Of a DNA stretch of 43,217 nt, positions 15,301 through 23,611 are shown piece after piece; within the stretch, counting starts at the first letter, position 1; every line of letters starts with the position of its first letter. Where the stretch lies: contig VXQZ01000009.1 in NCBI GenBank assembly GCA_009838735.1, forward strand, positions 54,045-97,261, given 5' to 3'. The DNA comes from Chloroflexota bacterium. GTDB lineage: Bacteria > Chloroflexota > Dehalococcoidia > Bin125. Both the position numbers and the translations under genes were made by a program. The notes beneath the pieces were generated by a model. The model saw only the letters and a list, made by a program, of their open reading frames with translations. It did not search any database and was not told where the DNA came from.

Positions 15301-15993
15301 ATGGGTGTGTTGGTGTTTGATTCTTCGGAGTTGGCGGTGGCCGACATTCCGGACGGGGCGACGATCCTGGTCGGGGGATTCGTCTCGGCGGGCACGCCGT
15401 CGAATCTGATTCTTGGGTTGACGCGGACCGGCCAGACCGGGCTGACCGCGGTGGCGAACAACATTGGGCTGGGGGACCTACTGGACGAACTGTGCGAGCA
15501 TCGTCAACTGGCCAGGGTGATTGCGACGTTCGCGATCCGGGCTTCGGGGACGCGAACGTCGCGCTTCGAGGCGCAATACCGCGCGGGCGAAGCGGAGCTG
15601 GAGCTGGTGCCGCAGGGGACGCTGATCGAACGTCTGCGAGCGGGCGGGGCCGGGCTGGGCGGGGTGCTGACCAAGACCGGCCTGGGCACGATGATGGCCG
15701 AGGGCAAGGAGGTGCTGGAACTGGACGGTGAGCGCTGGCTGCTGGAGCGGCCCCTGCGGGGCGACGCGGCGCTGCTCAAGGCCTGGCGCGGCGACCGCCA
15801 GGGGAACCTGCAGTATCGGCTGGCGGGCCTGAATTTCAATCCAGTGATGGCGACGGCGGCAGACCTGGTGATCGCCGAAGTCGAGGAGATTGTTGAAGCG
15901 GGCGAGATCCCGCCCGAGCAGATCGGGACCCCAGGCATCTACGTTGACCGGCTGGTCCAATGCGAACCGGTTCCGGTGCGCTGGGACGGCTGA
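15301..15993 (+). CDS. 3-oxoacid CoA-transferase subunit A
   Basis: This is the alpha subunit of a family I CoA-transferase, which moves CoA from succinyl-CoA or another acyl-CoA to a carboxylic acid such as a 3-oxoacid. DGATILVGGFVSAGTPSNLI (from residue 18) is the CoA-binding glycine-rich opening. ELVPQGTLIERLRAGGAGL with the following GVLTKTGLGT is the conserved core. The length, 230 residues, is normal. The beta subunit follows after 2 bases. The adjacent CaiB-type transferase and SDR genes fit a region devoted to breaking down carboxylic acids, but the actual substrate cannot be read from the sequence. Confidence 0.9.
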   Translation: MGVLVFDSSELAVADIPDGATILVGGFVSAGTPSNLILGLTRTGQTGLTAVANNIGLGDLLDELCEHRQLARVIATFAIRASGTRTSRFEAQYRAGEAELELVPQGTLIERLRAGGAGLGGVLTKTGLGTMMAEGKEVLELDGERWLLERPLRGDAALLKAWRGDRQGNLQYRLAGLNFNPVMATAADLVIAEVEEIVEAGEIPPEQIGTPGIYVDRLVQCEPVPVRWDG

Positions 15994-15995
15994 AC

Positions 15996-16670
15996 ATGGC
16001 ATCCCAGCGACCACCGACGGGCCTCAGCCGGGAACTGATCGCGCTGCGGTCCGCGCGCGAGCTTGCGCCCGGCTCGGTGGTCAACCTGGGCATCGGTCTG
16101 CCGACGCTGGTGGCCGGCTTCGTCGAGCCCGCAGACGACATCCTCTTCCAGGCTGAGAACGGCATCCTCGGCTACTTGGGCATCTCCGAGTCGGATTTCG
16201 ACTCGGATCTGATCAACGCGGGCGGACAGCCGGTCGATCTGGTTCCGGGCGCAAGCTTCTTCGACACCGCCGACTCGTTCGCGATGATCCGCGGCGGCCA
16301 TATCGACGCAGCGATCCTGGGCGGCCTCCAGGTCTCGGCGCGAGGCGACCTGGCCAACTGGTACGTGCCGGCTCGCGGCGGTGGGAGCGTGGGCGGGGCG
16401 ATGGACCTCGCCGTCGGAGCGCGCCAGCTGATCATCGCGATGGCGCACGTGACTCGCGAGGGTGAGCCTCGGATCGTGGAGCTCTGCGAGTATCCGCTGA
16501 CAGCGGAGCGTTGTGTGGATGTGATCATCACCGACCTGGCGGTGATCGACGTGACGGTCGACGGCCTGACGCTGCGCGAGAAGGCGCCCGGGATCTCGGC
16601 CGACGAGGTGGTTGCGTGGACGGGCGCGCCACTGTTGATTCCGTCTTCCGTCCCCGAGATGTCGCTCTGA
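15996..16670 (+). CDS. 3-oxoacid CoA-transferase subunit B
   Basis: This is the catalytic beta subunit paired with the preceding gene. The active-site glutamate is E54 in FQAENGILGYLG, matching the SENGILG motif of the family; it forms the glutamyl-CoA thioester. VVNLGIGLPTLVAGF (28-42) and the GGHIDAAILGGLQV segment (from about 98) are also typical. The ATG at 15996, two bases after the subunit A stop, gives 224 residues and is preferred to an upstream GTG inside subunit A. The pair is probably a heterotetramer in the cytoplasm. Confidence 0.91.
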   Translation: MASQRPPTGLSRELIALRSARELAPGSVVNLGIGLPTLVAGFVEPADDILFQAENGILGYLGISESDFDSDLINAGGQPVDLVPGASFFDTADSFAMIRGGHIDAAILGGLQVSARGDLANWYVPARGGGSVGGAMDLAVGARQLIIAMAHVTREGEPRIVELCEYPLTAERCVDVIITDLAVIDVTVDGLTLREKAPGISADEVVAWTGAPLLIPSSVPEMSL

Positions 16671-16727
16671 TCGCAGGAGGCCGTGCGCTATCCTGATTCG
16701 GTAGCGCTGTAGCACAGGGAGCAGGCC

Positions 16728-17273
16728 ATGCGCGGTGTGTTCAAGGTCATGAGTCGGGGCGCCAAGGTAGTTGGCCGCGGGCCGGTGACGGTGCACTACC
16801 CGTTCGAGAAGAAGCAGCTTCCGAAGCGGGCGCGCACGTTCCCGTATCTGATCTGGAACCACCAGCTGGAAGAACCGAACTGCACCGGTTGCGGCAAGTG
16901 CGCGGCCGCCTGCCCGGTCGACTGCATGACGACGACGCTGATGAAGAACCCGGCCAGCGCGGCGGGCAAGAGCAATCACAAGTCGGTGATTGACGACTTC
17001 TACATCGATTTCGGCCGCTGCATGCGCTGCAACATCTGCGTGGAGGTTTGCCCCTTCGACGCGATCGCCATGCTGCCGTTGTGGGAAGGCCACGAGCAGA
17101 CCAAGTACGACCGTCGAGAACTGGTCATGGATCTGGACGACCTGCTCGCCCCCAGCCGCGCTGACGAACATCTGCCCTTCTGGATTCCGGAGACGATCCT
17201 CGCCAAGACGGAGAAAGAGCGCGTAGGCCGCAAAGAGTTCGCGGCGCAGCTCGCCTCCGGCGAGGACGAGTAG
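16728..17273 (+). CDS. NuoI-like ferredoxin with two [4Fe-4S] clusters
   Basis: This 181-residue electron carrier contains C52-x2-C55-x2-C58-x3-C62-P and C98-x2-C101-x2-C104-x3-C108-P, the paired binding sites of NuoI-type 8Fe ferredoxins. The segment VTVHYPFEKKQLPKRARTFP before the first cluster is the NuoI N-terminal signature. The ~70-residue C-terminal tail is long and polar. No other complex I gene is adjacent, so it is either an orphan NuoI paralogue or a soluble partner of a dehydrogenase or oxygenase encoded nearby. A GGGAG ribosome site precedes the ATG. The gene is 57 bases after the CoA-transferase genes and may share their transcript. Confidence 0.85.
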   Translation: MRGVFKVMSRGAKVVGRGPVTVHYPFEKKQLPKRARTFPYLIWNHQLEEPNCTGCGKCAAACPVDCMTTTLMKNPASAAGKSNHKSVIDDFYIDFGRCMRCNICVEVCPFDAIAMLPLWEGHEQTKYDRRELVMDLDDLLAPSRADEHLPFWIPETILAKTEKERVGRKEFAAQLASGEDE

Positions 17274-17285
17274 TCCGGGCCTCAG

Positions 17286-18161
17286 CTAGACCAGTTCGCC
17301 TGCCTCGCGTCGCCGGGCCAAGTCTGCAAAGTCGAGTTGCGCCGGGGCGCCTCGGGAGAGGATGCGATCGACACGGTCCTTGACGATCTCGTCAAAGCCC
17401 GGATGCGGCAAGATGTAGAACGTGTCGTTGACGATGGCGTCCCAGACGAGCGATGCGACATTGCTCGGATCCATCGCGTCCTGCCAGTTCATCTCGGCTG
17501 CAAATCCTTCATCTGCGGGCTCGGTGGGACCGCCGAACCGGTCGGGTCGATTGCGTTCGGCGTTGATCAGGTTGGTGTTGACCAGGCCGGGGCAGAGCAC
17601 ACTGGCCGAGACATTCGAGTTGCTCGCGCGAAGGTCGAGATAGAGGCCCTCGCTGATCGATAGCACGCCATGCTTGGACACGCTGTAGGCCCCGGATCCG
17701 GCGACGATGCCGCCCACCGAGGATGTGTTGACCACATGCCCGGGCTCGCCGTGCCCGATCATGTGCGGCAGGAACGTCTGGATCCCGTAGAGCACGCCGT
17801 AGAAGTTGACGCCCAGCACCCAGTCCCAGGTCGAGTGGGGGATCTCCCACAGATTGCGGGCTCCACCGTCCTCGCTGCTGGTCACACCGGCGTTGTTGCA
17901 GAGCACGTGGATGTTGCCGAAGCGATCGATCGCGTGGTCGCGCAGCGACTCAATCGAATCGCGTCGCATCGTGTTGACTGCGATGCCGACGACGCTGCGC
18001 TCCTGCTGTTCCAATCGGGAGACGGCCGCCTTGAGCGCATCGGCCTCGATGTCGGCGAGGACGACGTTCATGCCCTCGGCGGCGAAGCGCTCGGCGAAGG
18101 CGTAGCCCATGCCCGAGGCCGCGCCGGTGACGACGGCCGTGCTGTTGCTGAAGTCGCGCAT
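17286..18161 (-). CDS. Short-chain dehydrogenase/reductase, array member 1
   Basis: This is an NAD(P)-dependent alcohol/ketone oxidoreductase. The nucleotide site TGAASGMG is at 12-19. D37 after the second strand (VVLADIE) predicts NAD(H) preference. NNAG is at 89-92, and the catalytic set is S148, Y159, K163 (YSVSK). The classical DV(T/S) after strand 3 is replaced by VNTM at about 62-65, shared by all five neighbours of this subfamily. The 291 residues are longer than usual because of C-terminal helices ending in an Arg-rich tail. It is the last gene of the array, 12 bases after member 2. Substrate unknown. Confidence 0.9.
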   Translation of the reverse strand: MRDFSNSTAVVTGAASGMGYAFAERFAAEGMNVVLADIEADALKAAVSRLEQQERSVVGIAVNTMRRDSIESLRDHAIDRFGNIHVLCNNAGVTSSEDGGARNLWEIPHSTWDWVLGVNFYGVLYGIQTFLPHMIGHGEPGHVVNTSSVGGIVAGSGAYSVSKHGVLSISEGLYLDLRASNSNVSASVLCPGLVNTNLINAERNRPDRFGGPTEPADEGFAAEMNWQDAMDPSNVASLVWDAIVNDTFYILPHPGFDEIVKDRVDRILSRGAPAQLDFADLARRREAGELV

Positions 18162-18173
18162 TTCGATCCCGTT

Positions 18174-19070
18174 CTAGATCAGCTCGCCCTGGGCGCGGCG
18201 TTCCAGCATCTTCTGAAAGTCGACCTCGACCGGCTGGCTGCCCTCGAGTATGGCCTCGACCCGGCCTCGGACGATGTCTCTCCAACCGTCGTGCGGCAGG
18301 ATGTAGAGCTGGTCGTTGACCATGGCCTGCCAGACGAGCTCGGCCACGTCTGAGGGGTCCATCCCGCCGCCGAGGAACACTTGCGATGCAGCGCGGTGCG
18401 CCTCGTTGGCCTCGATCGACTGGCCGAATTCGCTGGGACGATTGCGCTCGGCTTCGTTGATCTGCGTGTTGACAAAGCCGGGGCAGAGCACCGATGCGGA
18501 CATGTTGGCGTCCGCCGCTCGCAGATGGTGCCAGAGGCCTTCGGTCAGGGTCAGGACTCCGTGCTTCGAGACGCTATAGGCGGAGGCTCCGGGAATCAGT
18601 CCGGCGAGCGATGCGGTATTGACAATGTGTCCGGTCTCGCCGTGTTCCAGCATGTGTGGGACGAAGACCTGCAGTCCGTAGAGGACGCCGGAGAAGTTGA
18701 CACCCATGACCCAGTCCCAGGTCGAATCGGGGACTTCCCAGACTGGGACGGCGCCGACGCCAGCGCCCAGGCCGCCATCGCGGCGCGAGGTCACGCCGGC
18801 GTTGTTGCAGACCACATGGATGTTTCCGAAGCGGTCGATCGCCTGATCGCGGAGGTTCTCCAGCGTCTCGCGGCGCATGGTGTTGACCTCGACGCCGATG
18901 ACGTTCCGTTCCTGCTGCTCGAGCCGGGTGACGGCGGCGTTGAGGGCATCAGCCTCGATGTCGGCGAGGACGACGTTCATGCCTTCGGCTGCGAAGCGCT
19001 CGGCGAAGGCATAGCCCATCCCCGAGGCGGCGCCGGTGATGACTGCAGTGCCGTTGCTGAAATCGCGCAT
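18174..19070 (-). CDS. Short-chain dehydrogenase/reductase, array member 2
   Basis: This paralogue is closest by eye to member 3; long stretches such as the VNTMRRETLENLRDQ segment are the same. Cofactor motif TGAASGMG is at 12-19, D37 for NAD(H), NNAG at 89-92, and catalytic S154, Y165, K169. The loop after NNAG carries a glycine-rich insertion (GLGAGVGAVPVWEVPDSTW, from about 100), the longest in the array together with member 5, which suggests a different substrate pocket. It has 298 residues. A GGGAG ribosome site precedes the ATG. The gaps to members 1 and 3 are 12 bases each, consistent with one transcript. Confidence 0.9.
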   Translation of the reverse strand: MRDFSNGTAVITGAASGMGYAFAERFAAEGMNVVLADIEADALNAAVTRLEQQERNVIGVEVNTMRRETLENLRDQAIDRFGNIHVVCNNAGVTSRRDGGLGAGVGAVPVWEVPDSTWDWVMGVNFSGVLYGLQVFVPHMLEHGETGHIVNTASLAGLIPGASAYSVSKHGVLTLTEGLWHHLRAADANMSASVLCPGFVNTQINEAERNRPSEFGQSIEANEAHRAASQVFLGGGMDPSDVAELVWQAMVNDQLYILPHDGWRDIVRGRVEAILEGSQPVEVDFQKMLERRAQGELI

Positions 19071-19082
19071 GTTGCCGCTCCC

Positions 19083-19967
19083 TTAGACGATCTCTCCGCG
19101 TGCTCGACGTTGCATCATGTCCTGGAAATCGAGTTCGATCGGCTCCCCGCCTTCCAGGATGGCTTCGACGCGTCCGCGGACGATGTCTCGCCAACCCTCG
19201 TGCGGCAGGATGTAGAGCCGGTCATCGACCATGGCCTGCCAGACCAGTTCGGCGACATCGGACGGTTCCATGCCCTCACCGAGTAACTGCCCGAAGAACG
19301 CTCGCTGCTCGGCCGTTCCCTCGATCGTTTCGCCGAACTCCTCCGGGCGGTTTCGTTCGGCTTCGGTGATCTGCGTATTGACGAAACCGGGGCAGAGTAC
19401 GGACGCGGAGACGTTCGACTCGGCCGCCCGGAGGTGGTGCCAGAGGCCCTCGGTCAGGGTCAAGACACCGTGCTTGGCGACCCCATAGGCCGAACCGCTC
19501 GGGACCAGTCCCATGACTGAGGAGGTGTTGACGATGTGTCCGGTTTCGCCGTGTTCGAGCATGTGCGGCACAAACACTTGCACTCCGTAGAGCACGCCCC
19601 AGAAGTTGACGCCCATGACCCAGTCCCAGGTCGAATCGGGGACTTCCCAGACCGGGAAGGCGCCGATACCTGCGTCCTCACGTGAGGTCACACCGGCGTT
19701 GTTGCAGAGCACGTGGATCTTGCCGAAGCGGTCGACCGCCTGGTCGCGCAGGTTCTCAAGCGTCTCGCGGCGCATGGTGTTCACCTCGACGCCGAGGACG
19801 TTGCGTTCCTGCTGTTCGAGCCGTGTCACCGCCGCGTTGAGCGCGTCGGTCTCGATGTCGCCGAGGACGACGTTCATGCCCTCGGAGGCGAAGTGTTCGG
19901 CAAAGGCGTAGCCCATACCGCTGGCCCCTCCAGTGATCACTGCCGTTTTACCCGCGAATTCGCGCAT
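19083..19967 (-). CDS. Short-chain dehydrogenase/reductase, array member 3
   Basis: This is the near twin of member 2. TGGASGMG is at 12-19, D37 for NAD(H), NNAG at 89-92, and catalytic S150, Y161, K165 within YGVAK, where the other four have YSVSK. The loop after NNAG is four residues shorter than in member 2. It has 294 residues. A GGAGAGGA ribosome site lies before the ATG. The 61-base gap to member 4 is the largest inside the array of five and could hold a secondary promoter. Confidence 0.9.
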   Translation of the reverse strand: MREFAGKTAVITGGASGMGYAFAEHFASEGMNVVLGDIETDALNAAVTRLEQQERNVLGVEVNTMRRETLENLRDQAVDRFGKIHVLCNNAGVTSREDAGIGAFPVWEVPDSTWDWVMGVNFWGVLYGVQVFVPHMLEHGETGHIVNTSSVMGLVPSGSAYGVAKHGVLTLTEGLWHHLRAAESNVSASVLCPGFVNTQITEAERNRPEEFGETIEGTAEQRAFFGQLLGEGMEPSDVAELVWQAMVDDRLYILPHEGWRDIVRGRVEAILEGGEPIELDFQDMMQRRARGEIV

Positions 19968-20028
19968 GGTTGGTCCTCTCCGGACACCTGATCTTGTGCC
20001 GATTGTTCGCGCAGTCTAAGCGCGGCCG

Positions 20029-20922
20029 CTAGAGCTGCTCACCCGCTGTGCGGCGCTGCAACATGTCTTCGAGATCGAGTTCGACGGGCGTCTCGCGGGC
20101 GATGATGTTCTCCACCCGCTGGCGTACGAAGTCATCCCAGGCCGGATGCGGCAGGATGTAGCAACGCTCCTCCACGATCGACTGGAAGACTTGCTCCGCC
20201 ACATTGGACGGGTCCATTGAGTCTGCCAGGAAGGCGCTCGCGGCGACGGACTCTTCGTCCGATAGGTCGGCCGCTCCGCCGAACTCATCGGGCCGGTTGC
20301 GGTCGGCGATCATGATCTTCGTACTGACCGTGCCCGGGCAGAGCACGGACGCACCGATCTTGGAATCAATCCGCGCCAGATTCTGATGCAGACCCTCAGT
20401 CAGGGTGAGCACGCCGTGTTTGGAGACGCTGTATGCGCTGCCGCCCGGTATCAGCCCTGCGAGCGAGGCTGTGTTGACCATGTGTCCGTGTTCGCCGTGC
20501 CCGATCATGTGGGGCAGGAACACCTTGATGCCGTTCAGCACTCCCCAGAAGTTCACCCCCATGACCCACTCCCAGACACTGTCTTCCACGTCCCAGATGT
20601 TGAGGGGACTCTCGCCGAGGTTGTTCGCATCTTCGCGACTGAGTACGCCAGCGTTGTTGCAGAGGATGTGGATGTTGCCGAAGCGCTCGATCACCTCGTC
20701 GCGAGCGCGCTGGAGTGATTCACGCTGCATCGTGTTGACGACGATGCCCATCACTGAGCGTTCTTCCTGCTCCAGGCGCTGGACCTGTGCGTTGAGCGCA
20801 TCCTCCTGGATGTCGGCGAGCACAACGTTCATGCCCTCCGACGCGAAGCGCTCGACCATCGCCAGACCGATGCCGCTGGCGCCTCCGGTGACCACCGCTG
20901 TCTTGCCTGCAAACTCACGCAT
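20029..20922 (-). CDS. Short-chain dehydrogenase/reductase, array member 4
   Basis: This member of the same subfamily is more diverged: VNTMQRESLQRARDEV replaces the VNTMRRE(T/A) block. TGGASGIG is at 12-19, D37, NNAG at 89-92, and catalytic S153, Y164, K168. The loop after NNAG reads VLSREDANNLGESPLNIWDV, unlike the others. It has 297 residues. An AAAGGG ribosome site precedes the ATG. It follows member 5 after 21 bases. Confidence 0.9.
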   Translation of the reverse strand: MREFAGKTAVVTGGASGIGLAMVERFASEGMNVVLADIQEDALNAQVQRLEQEERSVMGIVVNTMQRESLQRARDEVIERFGNIHILCNNAGVLSREDANNLGESPLNIWDVEDSVWEWVMGVNFWGVLNGIKVFLPHMIGHGEHGHMVNTASLAGLIPGGSAYSVSKHGVLTLTEGLHQNLARIDSKIGASVLCPGTVSTKIMIADRNRPDEFGGAADLSDEESVAASAFLADSMDPSNVAEQVFQSIVEERCYILPHPAWDDFVRQRVENIIARETPVELDLEDMLQRRTAGEQL

Positions 20923-20943
20923 TGTTTCAACCCTTTCTGTCGC

Positions 20944-21840
20944 TCAAACTTCTTGGCCGGCTGCTCTGCGGCGCATCAGCTCCTCCATGTCGACGGTGAG
21001 CGGCGCACCCCTCGCGAGGATGTGATCGACCCGGCCGCGGACGACGTCGTCCCAGGCGGGATGCGGCAGGATGTAGCAACGCTGCTCGACGATCGAGTCG
21101 AAGACGATGTCGGCGACGCGGTCGGGGTCCATGCCGCCGCCGAGCATGGCGGAGATGGCGTCCTGCAGCTCCGGCGTTCTCTCAGAGGTTCCCCCAAGCT
21201 CTGCCGGACGATTGCGGTCGGCGAGGCCGATCTTGGTGTTGACGAAGCCCGGACAAAGCACCGACGCGCTCAGATTGGCGCCCATCGCCTGGAACTGGTT
21301 GTAGAGACCCTCGGTCAGCGTCAGCACCCCATGCTTCGACACGCTGTACGCGCTGCCCCCGGGCATCAGGCCGGCCAGAGATGCCGTGTTGACAATGTGT
21401 CCCTCTTCGCCGTGCTCCAGCATGTGCGGGACGAAGACCTGGATGCCGTAGAGGACGCCCCAGAAGTTGACGCCCATGATCCATTCCCAGGTGGCGTCGG
21501 GCACGTCCCACGAGCCCTGAATCGAACCGTCTGCTGAGAAGCCGGCGTCATCGCCGCCGGCGACGCCCGCGTTGTTGACCCGGATGTGAACGTTGCCGAA
21601 GCGCTCGATCGTCCGGTCCCGCAGATTTTCGATCGCCTCGCGACGCATCGTGTTCACGACCACGCCCAGCACGTTGCGCTCTTCTTGTTCAAGTCGGGTG
21701 ACCTGCGCGCTGAGCGCGTCTTCCTCGATGTCGGCGAGGACCACGTTCATTCCTTCGGCGGCGAAGCGTCGGGCAAAGGCGAGGCCCATGCCGCTGGCCG
21801 CCCCGGTGACGACTGCCGTCTTGCCCGCGAACTCACGCAT
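20944..21840 (-). CDS. Short-chain dehydrogenase/reductase, array member 5
   Basis: This is the first gene of the five-member subfamily in transcription order. TGAASGMG is at 12-19, D37 for NAD(H), and NNAG at 89-92 (preceded by RV instead of LC). Catalytic residues are S154, Y165, K169. The post-NNAG loop is acidic and glycine-rich (VAGGDDAGFSADGSIQGSWD). It has 298 residues. A GGGAG ribosome site lies before the ATG. A 53-base gap separates it from the unrelated-type SDR upstream. Confidence 0.9.
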   Translation of the reverse strand: MREFAGKTAVVTGAASGMGLAFARRFAAEGMNVVLADIEEDALSAQVTRLEQEERNVLGVVVNTMRREAIENLRDRTIERFGNVHIRVNNAGVAGGDDAGFSADGSIQGSWDVPDATWEWIMGVNFWGVLYGIQVFVPHMLEHGEEGHIVNTASLAGLMPGGSAYSVSKHGVLTLTEGLYNQFQAMGANLSASVLCPGFVNTKIGLADRNRPAELGGTSERTPELQDAISAMLGGGMDPDRVADIVFDSIVEQRCYILPHPAWDDVVRGRVDHILARGAPLTVDMEELMRRRAAGQEV

Positions 21841-21893
21841 GATGGACTCCCAAGCAACGATTCGAAGCGTTCAGACGGCAGGCAGTCTACGGA

Positions 21894-22682
21894 TTACAGC
21901 GGCTGTTGGCCGAAGAACTCGAACAGCGGCGGATACTTGTTGATGTCGGCGCCGCCGTTGAGCTGCACGGTCTGTCCCGTCATCAACGACGACGCATCGG
22001 AGGCGAGCCAGAGTGCGAGCTGGGCCACATCTTCGGGTTCTCCGACCCGCCCCAGCGGCGCTTCGGCGGCGAAGGCGTCTTCCAGTCCGGGCACATCGCG
22101 CAGGCCTTCGGTCAACGGCGTCCTGATCAGGCCGGGTCCGATGCTGTTCACGCGGATGTTGTGTCGGCCCAGTTCGAGCGCCGAGACCTTGGTCAGCATC
22201 GCCACGCCCGCCTTGGCCGAGCAGTAGGCCGACAACCCCTCGGTCGCCTGGATACTGTTCAACGAAGCGGTATTGATGATTGAGCCGCCCGAGCCCTGCT
22301 CGATCAGATGCTTGGACTCGTGCTTGATGCAAAGGAAGACGCCGGTCAGGCAGACATCGATCACGCGTTGAAACTGAGAGAGCGGATAGTCCTGGATCGG
22401 CGACCAGCCGCCGATGCCGGCGTTGTTGAAGGCAACATCCAACCTGCCGAAGCGGTCAACGCAGGACATAACCATGCGGGCGACATCGTCCTCGTCCGTG
22501 ACGTCGGCGGTGACGGCAATCGCCTGTGAGCCGATTGCTCGCGCTGCCTCGGCGGCGCCGTCTGCATTGCGATCTGCCAGGGCGACTTGCGCTCCTTCTT
22601 CAGCGAAGCGTTTCGCCGCTGCCAGTCCGATTCCTGAAGCCGCGCCGGTGATCAGTGCAGCCTTGCCGTCGAGTTGTCCCAT
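21894..22682 (-). CDS. Classical short-chain dehydrogenase (glucose-dehydrogenase/FabG-like type)
   Basis: This SDR is of a different subfamily from the five downstream genes but closely related to the one at 22808-23611. Counted from the chosen start it has TGAASGIG at 12-19, the usual ADVT block at 59-62, NNAG at 86-89, and S140, Y153, K157 (YCSAK). The C-terminal PEDVAQLALWLASDAS...GQTVQLNGG is the standard FabG-like ending. The ATG at 22682 is preferred over one 12 bases upstream because a GGAG box lies 7 bases before it; this gives 262 residues. The substrate is an unknown alcohol or 3-hydroxyacyl compound. Confidence 0.9.
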   Translation of the reverse strand: MGQLDGKAALITGAASGIGLAAAKRFAEEGAQVALADRNADGAAEAARAIGSQAIAVTADVTDEDDVARMVMSCVDRFGRLDVAFNNAGIGGWSPIQDYPLSQFQRVIDVCLTGVFLCIKHESKHLIEQGSGGSIINTASLNSIQATEGLSAYCSAKAGVAMLTKVSALELGRHNIRVNSIGPGLIRTPLTEGLRDVPGLEDAFAAEAPLGRVGEPEDVAQLALWLASDASSLMTGQTVQLNGGADINKYPPLFEFFGQQPL

Positions 22683-22708
22683 CGGTTGCTCCATTCAGGT
22701 AGTGATCC

Positions 22709-22794
22709 GTCATTCCCGCGCTTGTCGCGGGAATCTCGAGTCGCTGGCGCTCAGTCTCCGACAGCGAGATACCCGCGGCAAGCGCGGGTATGAC
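22709..22794. repeat. Paired REP-like palindromes (BIME-like element)
   Basis: Two copies of one palindromic unit lie in opposite orientation. Copy 1 pairs ATTCCCGCG (22712-22720) with CGCGGGAAT (22726-22734); copy 2 pairs ATACCCGCG (22769-22777) with CGCGGGTAT (22783-22791). The T-A to A-T swap keeps pairing in both, a compensatory change. The inner 26 bases between copies also contain TCGCTG...CAGCGA arms. It fills the gap between two SDR genes and could stabilise or attenuate the transcript. Confidence 0.8.
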
Positions 22795-22807
22795 TGGATT
22801 CGTTCAG

Positions 22808-23611
22808 CTAGGCGGAGCCGGGCCGTCTCATCGAAGCCTCGAGCATGTTGAACCCCGGCGGGAGCTCGTTCACCGTGATCCCTCCGTCCACATAGAAGAG
22901 CTGTCCCGACACCCAGGGGCTCGCGTCGCCGGCCAGGTAGAGCGCCATCTGGGCGATGTCTTCGGGCTCACCCAGACGGCCTAGCGGCGTTGCTCCGATC
23001 ATCGCCTCGTCGAATCCGTCGACATCGCGGGCGCGCTCCGTCATCGGCGTCCTCGTGTGGCCGGGACCGATCGCGTTGACACGGATTCCGTGTTCTCCCA
23101 GTTCGAGGGCAGACACCTTGGTCAACATCGCCACCCCCGCCTTGGCCGAGCAATAGGCGCTCAGACCCCTGGTCGCCTGGGTCGCGTTGATGCTGGCCGT
23201 GTTGATCAGCGAGCCGCCCTGTTCCTGAGCGATGAGTTGCTTCGACTGGTGTTTGAGGCAGAGGAAGACACCGGTCAGGCAGACATCAATGACGTGCTGG
23301 AAGTGGCTCAACTCGTGCTCGTGGATCGCTGCAGTCCCGGCAATCCCGGCGTTGTTGAAGCTAATGTCGAGCCGGCCGAAGCGCTCCACGCATGCGGCGA
23401 CCATGCGCTCGACGTCATCCTCGTTGGTGACGTCGCCGCTGATCGCGAGGGCGCTGGACCCGATCTCGCGGGAGGTCTCGTTGACCAGATCGGCGTTGCG
23501 GTCGAACATCGCGACCTGCGCGCCCTCGCGGGCGAAGAGATGTGCCGTCGCCAGACCGATGCCAGACGCTGCGCCTGTAATCAGGGTGACCTTGCCGTCG
23601 AGTGCTCCCAT
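22808..23611 (-). CDS. Classical short-chain dehydrogenase, paralogue of the 21894 gene
   Basis: The enzyme has TGAASGIG at 12-19, GDVT at 59-62, NNAG at 86-89, and catalytic S140, Y153, K157 (YCSAK). Much of its sequence matches the neighbour at 21894-22682, for example VIDVCLTGVFLC, KAGVAMLTKVSALELG and LGR(V/L)GEPED. Strand 2 reads AMFDRNAD, so NAD(H) is likely. The ATG at 23611 follows GGAGG by six bases and gives 267 residues. It is the first gene of the seven-gene SDR run and is separated from the next one by the REP-like pair. Confidence 0.9.
   Translation of the reverse strand: MGALDGKVTLITGAASGIGLATAHLFAREGAQVAMFDRNADLVNETSREIGSSALAISGDVTNEDDVERMVAACVERFGRLDISFNNAGIAGTAAIHEHELSHFQHVIDVCLTGVFLCLKHQSKQLIAQEQGGSLINTASINATQATRGLSAYCSAKAGVAMLTKVSALELGEHGIRVNAIGPGHTRTPMTERARDVDGFDEAMIGATPLGRLGEPEDIAQMALYLAGDASPWVSGQLFYVDGGITVNELPPGFNMLEASMRRPGSA

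Noticed and set aside
14202-15464. Long open frame of 420 codons on the - strand
   Set aside because: It spans three better supported genes on both strands in another frame and encodes a Pro/Arg/Ser-rich product typical of GC-rich shadow frames.
16680-16727. Small GCGCTA...TAGCGC inverted repeat before the ferredoxin gene
   Set aside because: Six-bp stem with an 11-base loop is near chance level in GC-rich DNA; not enough for a terminator or operator call.
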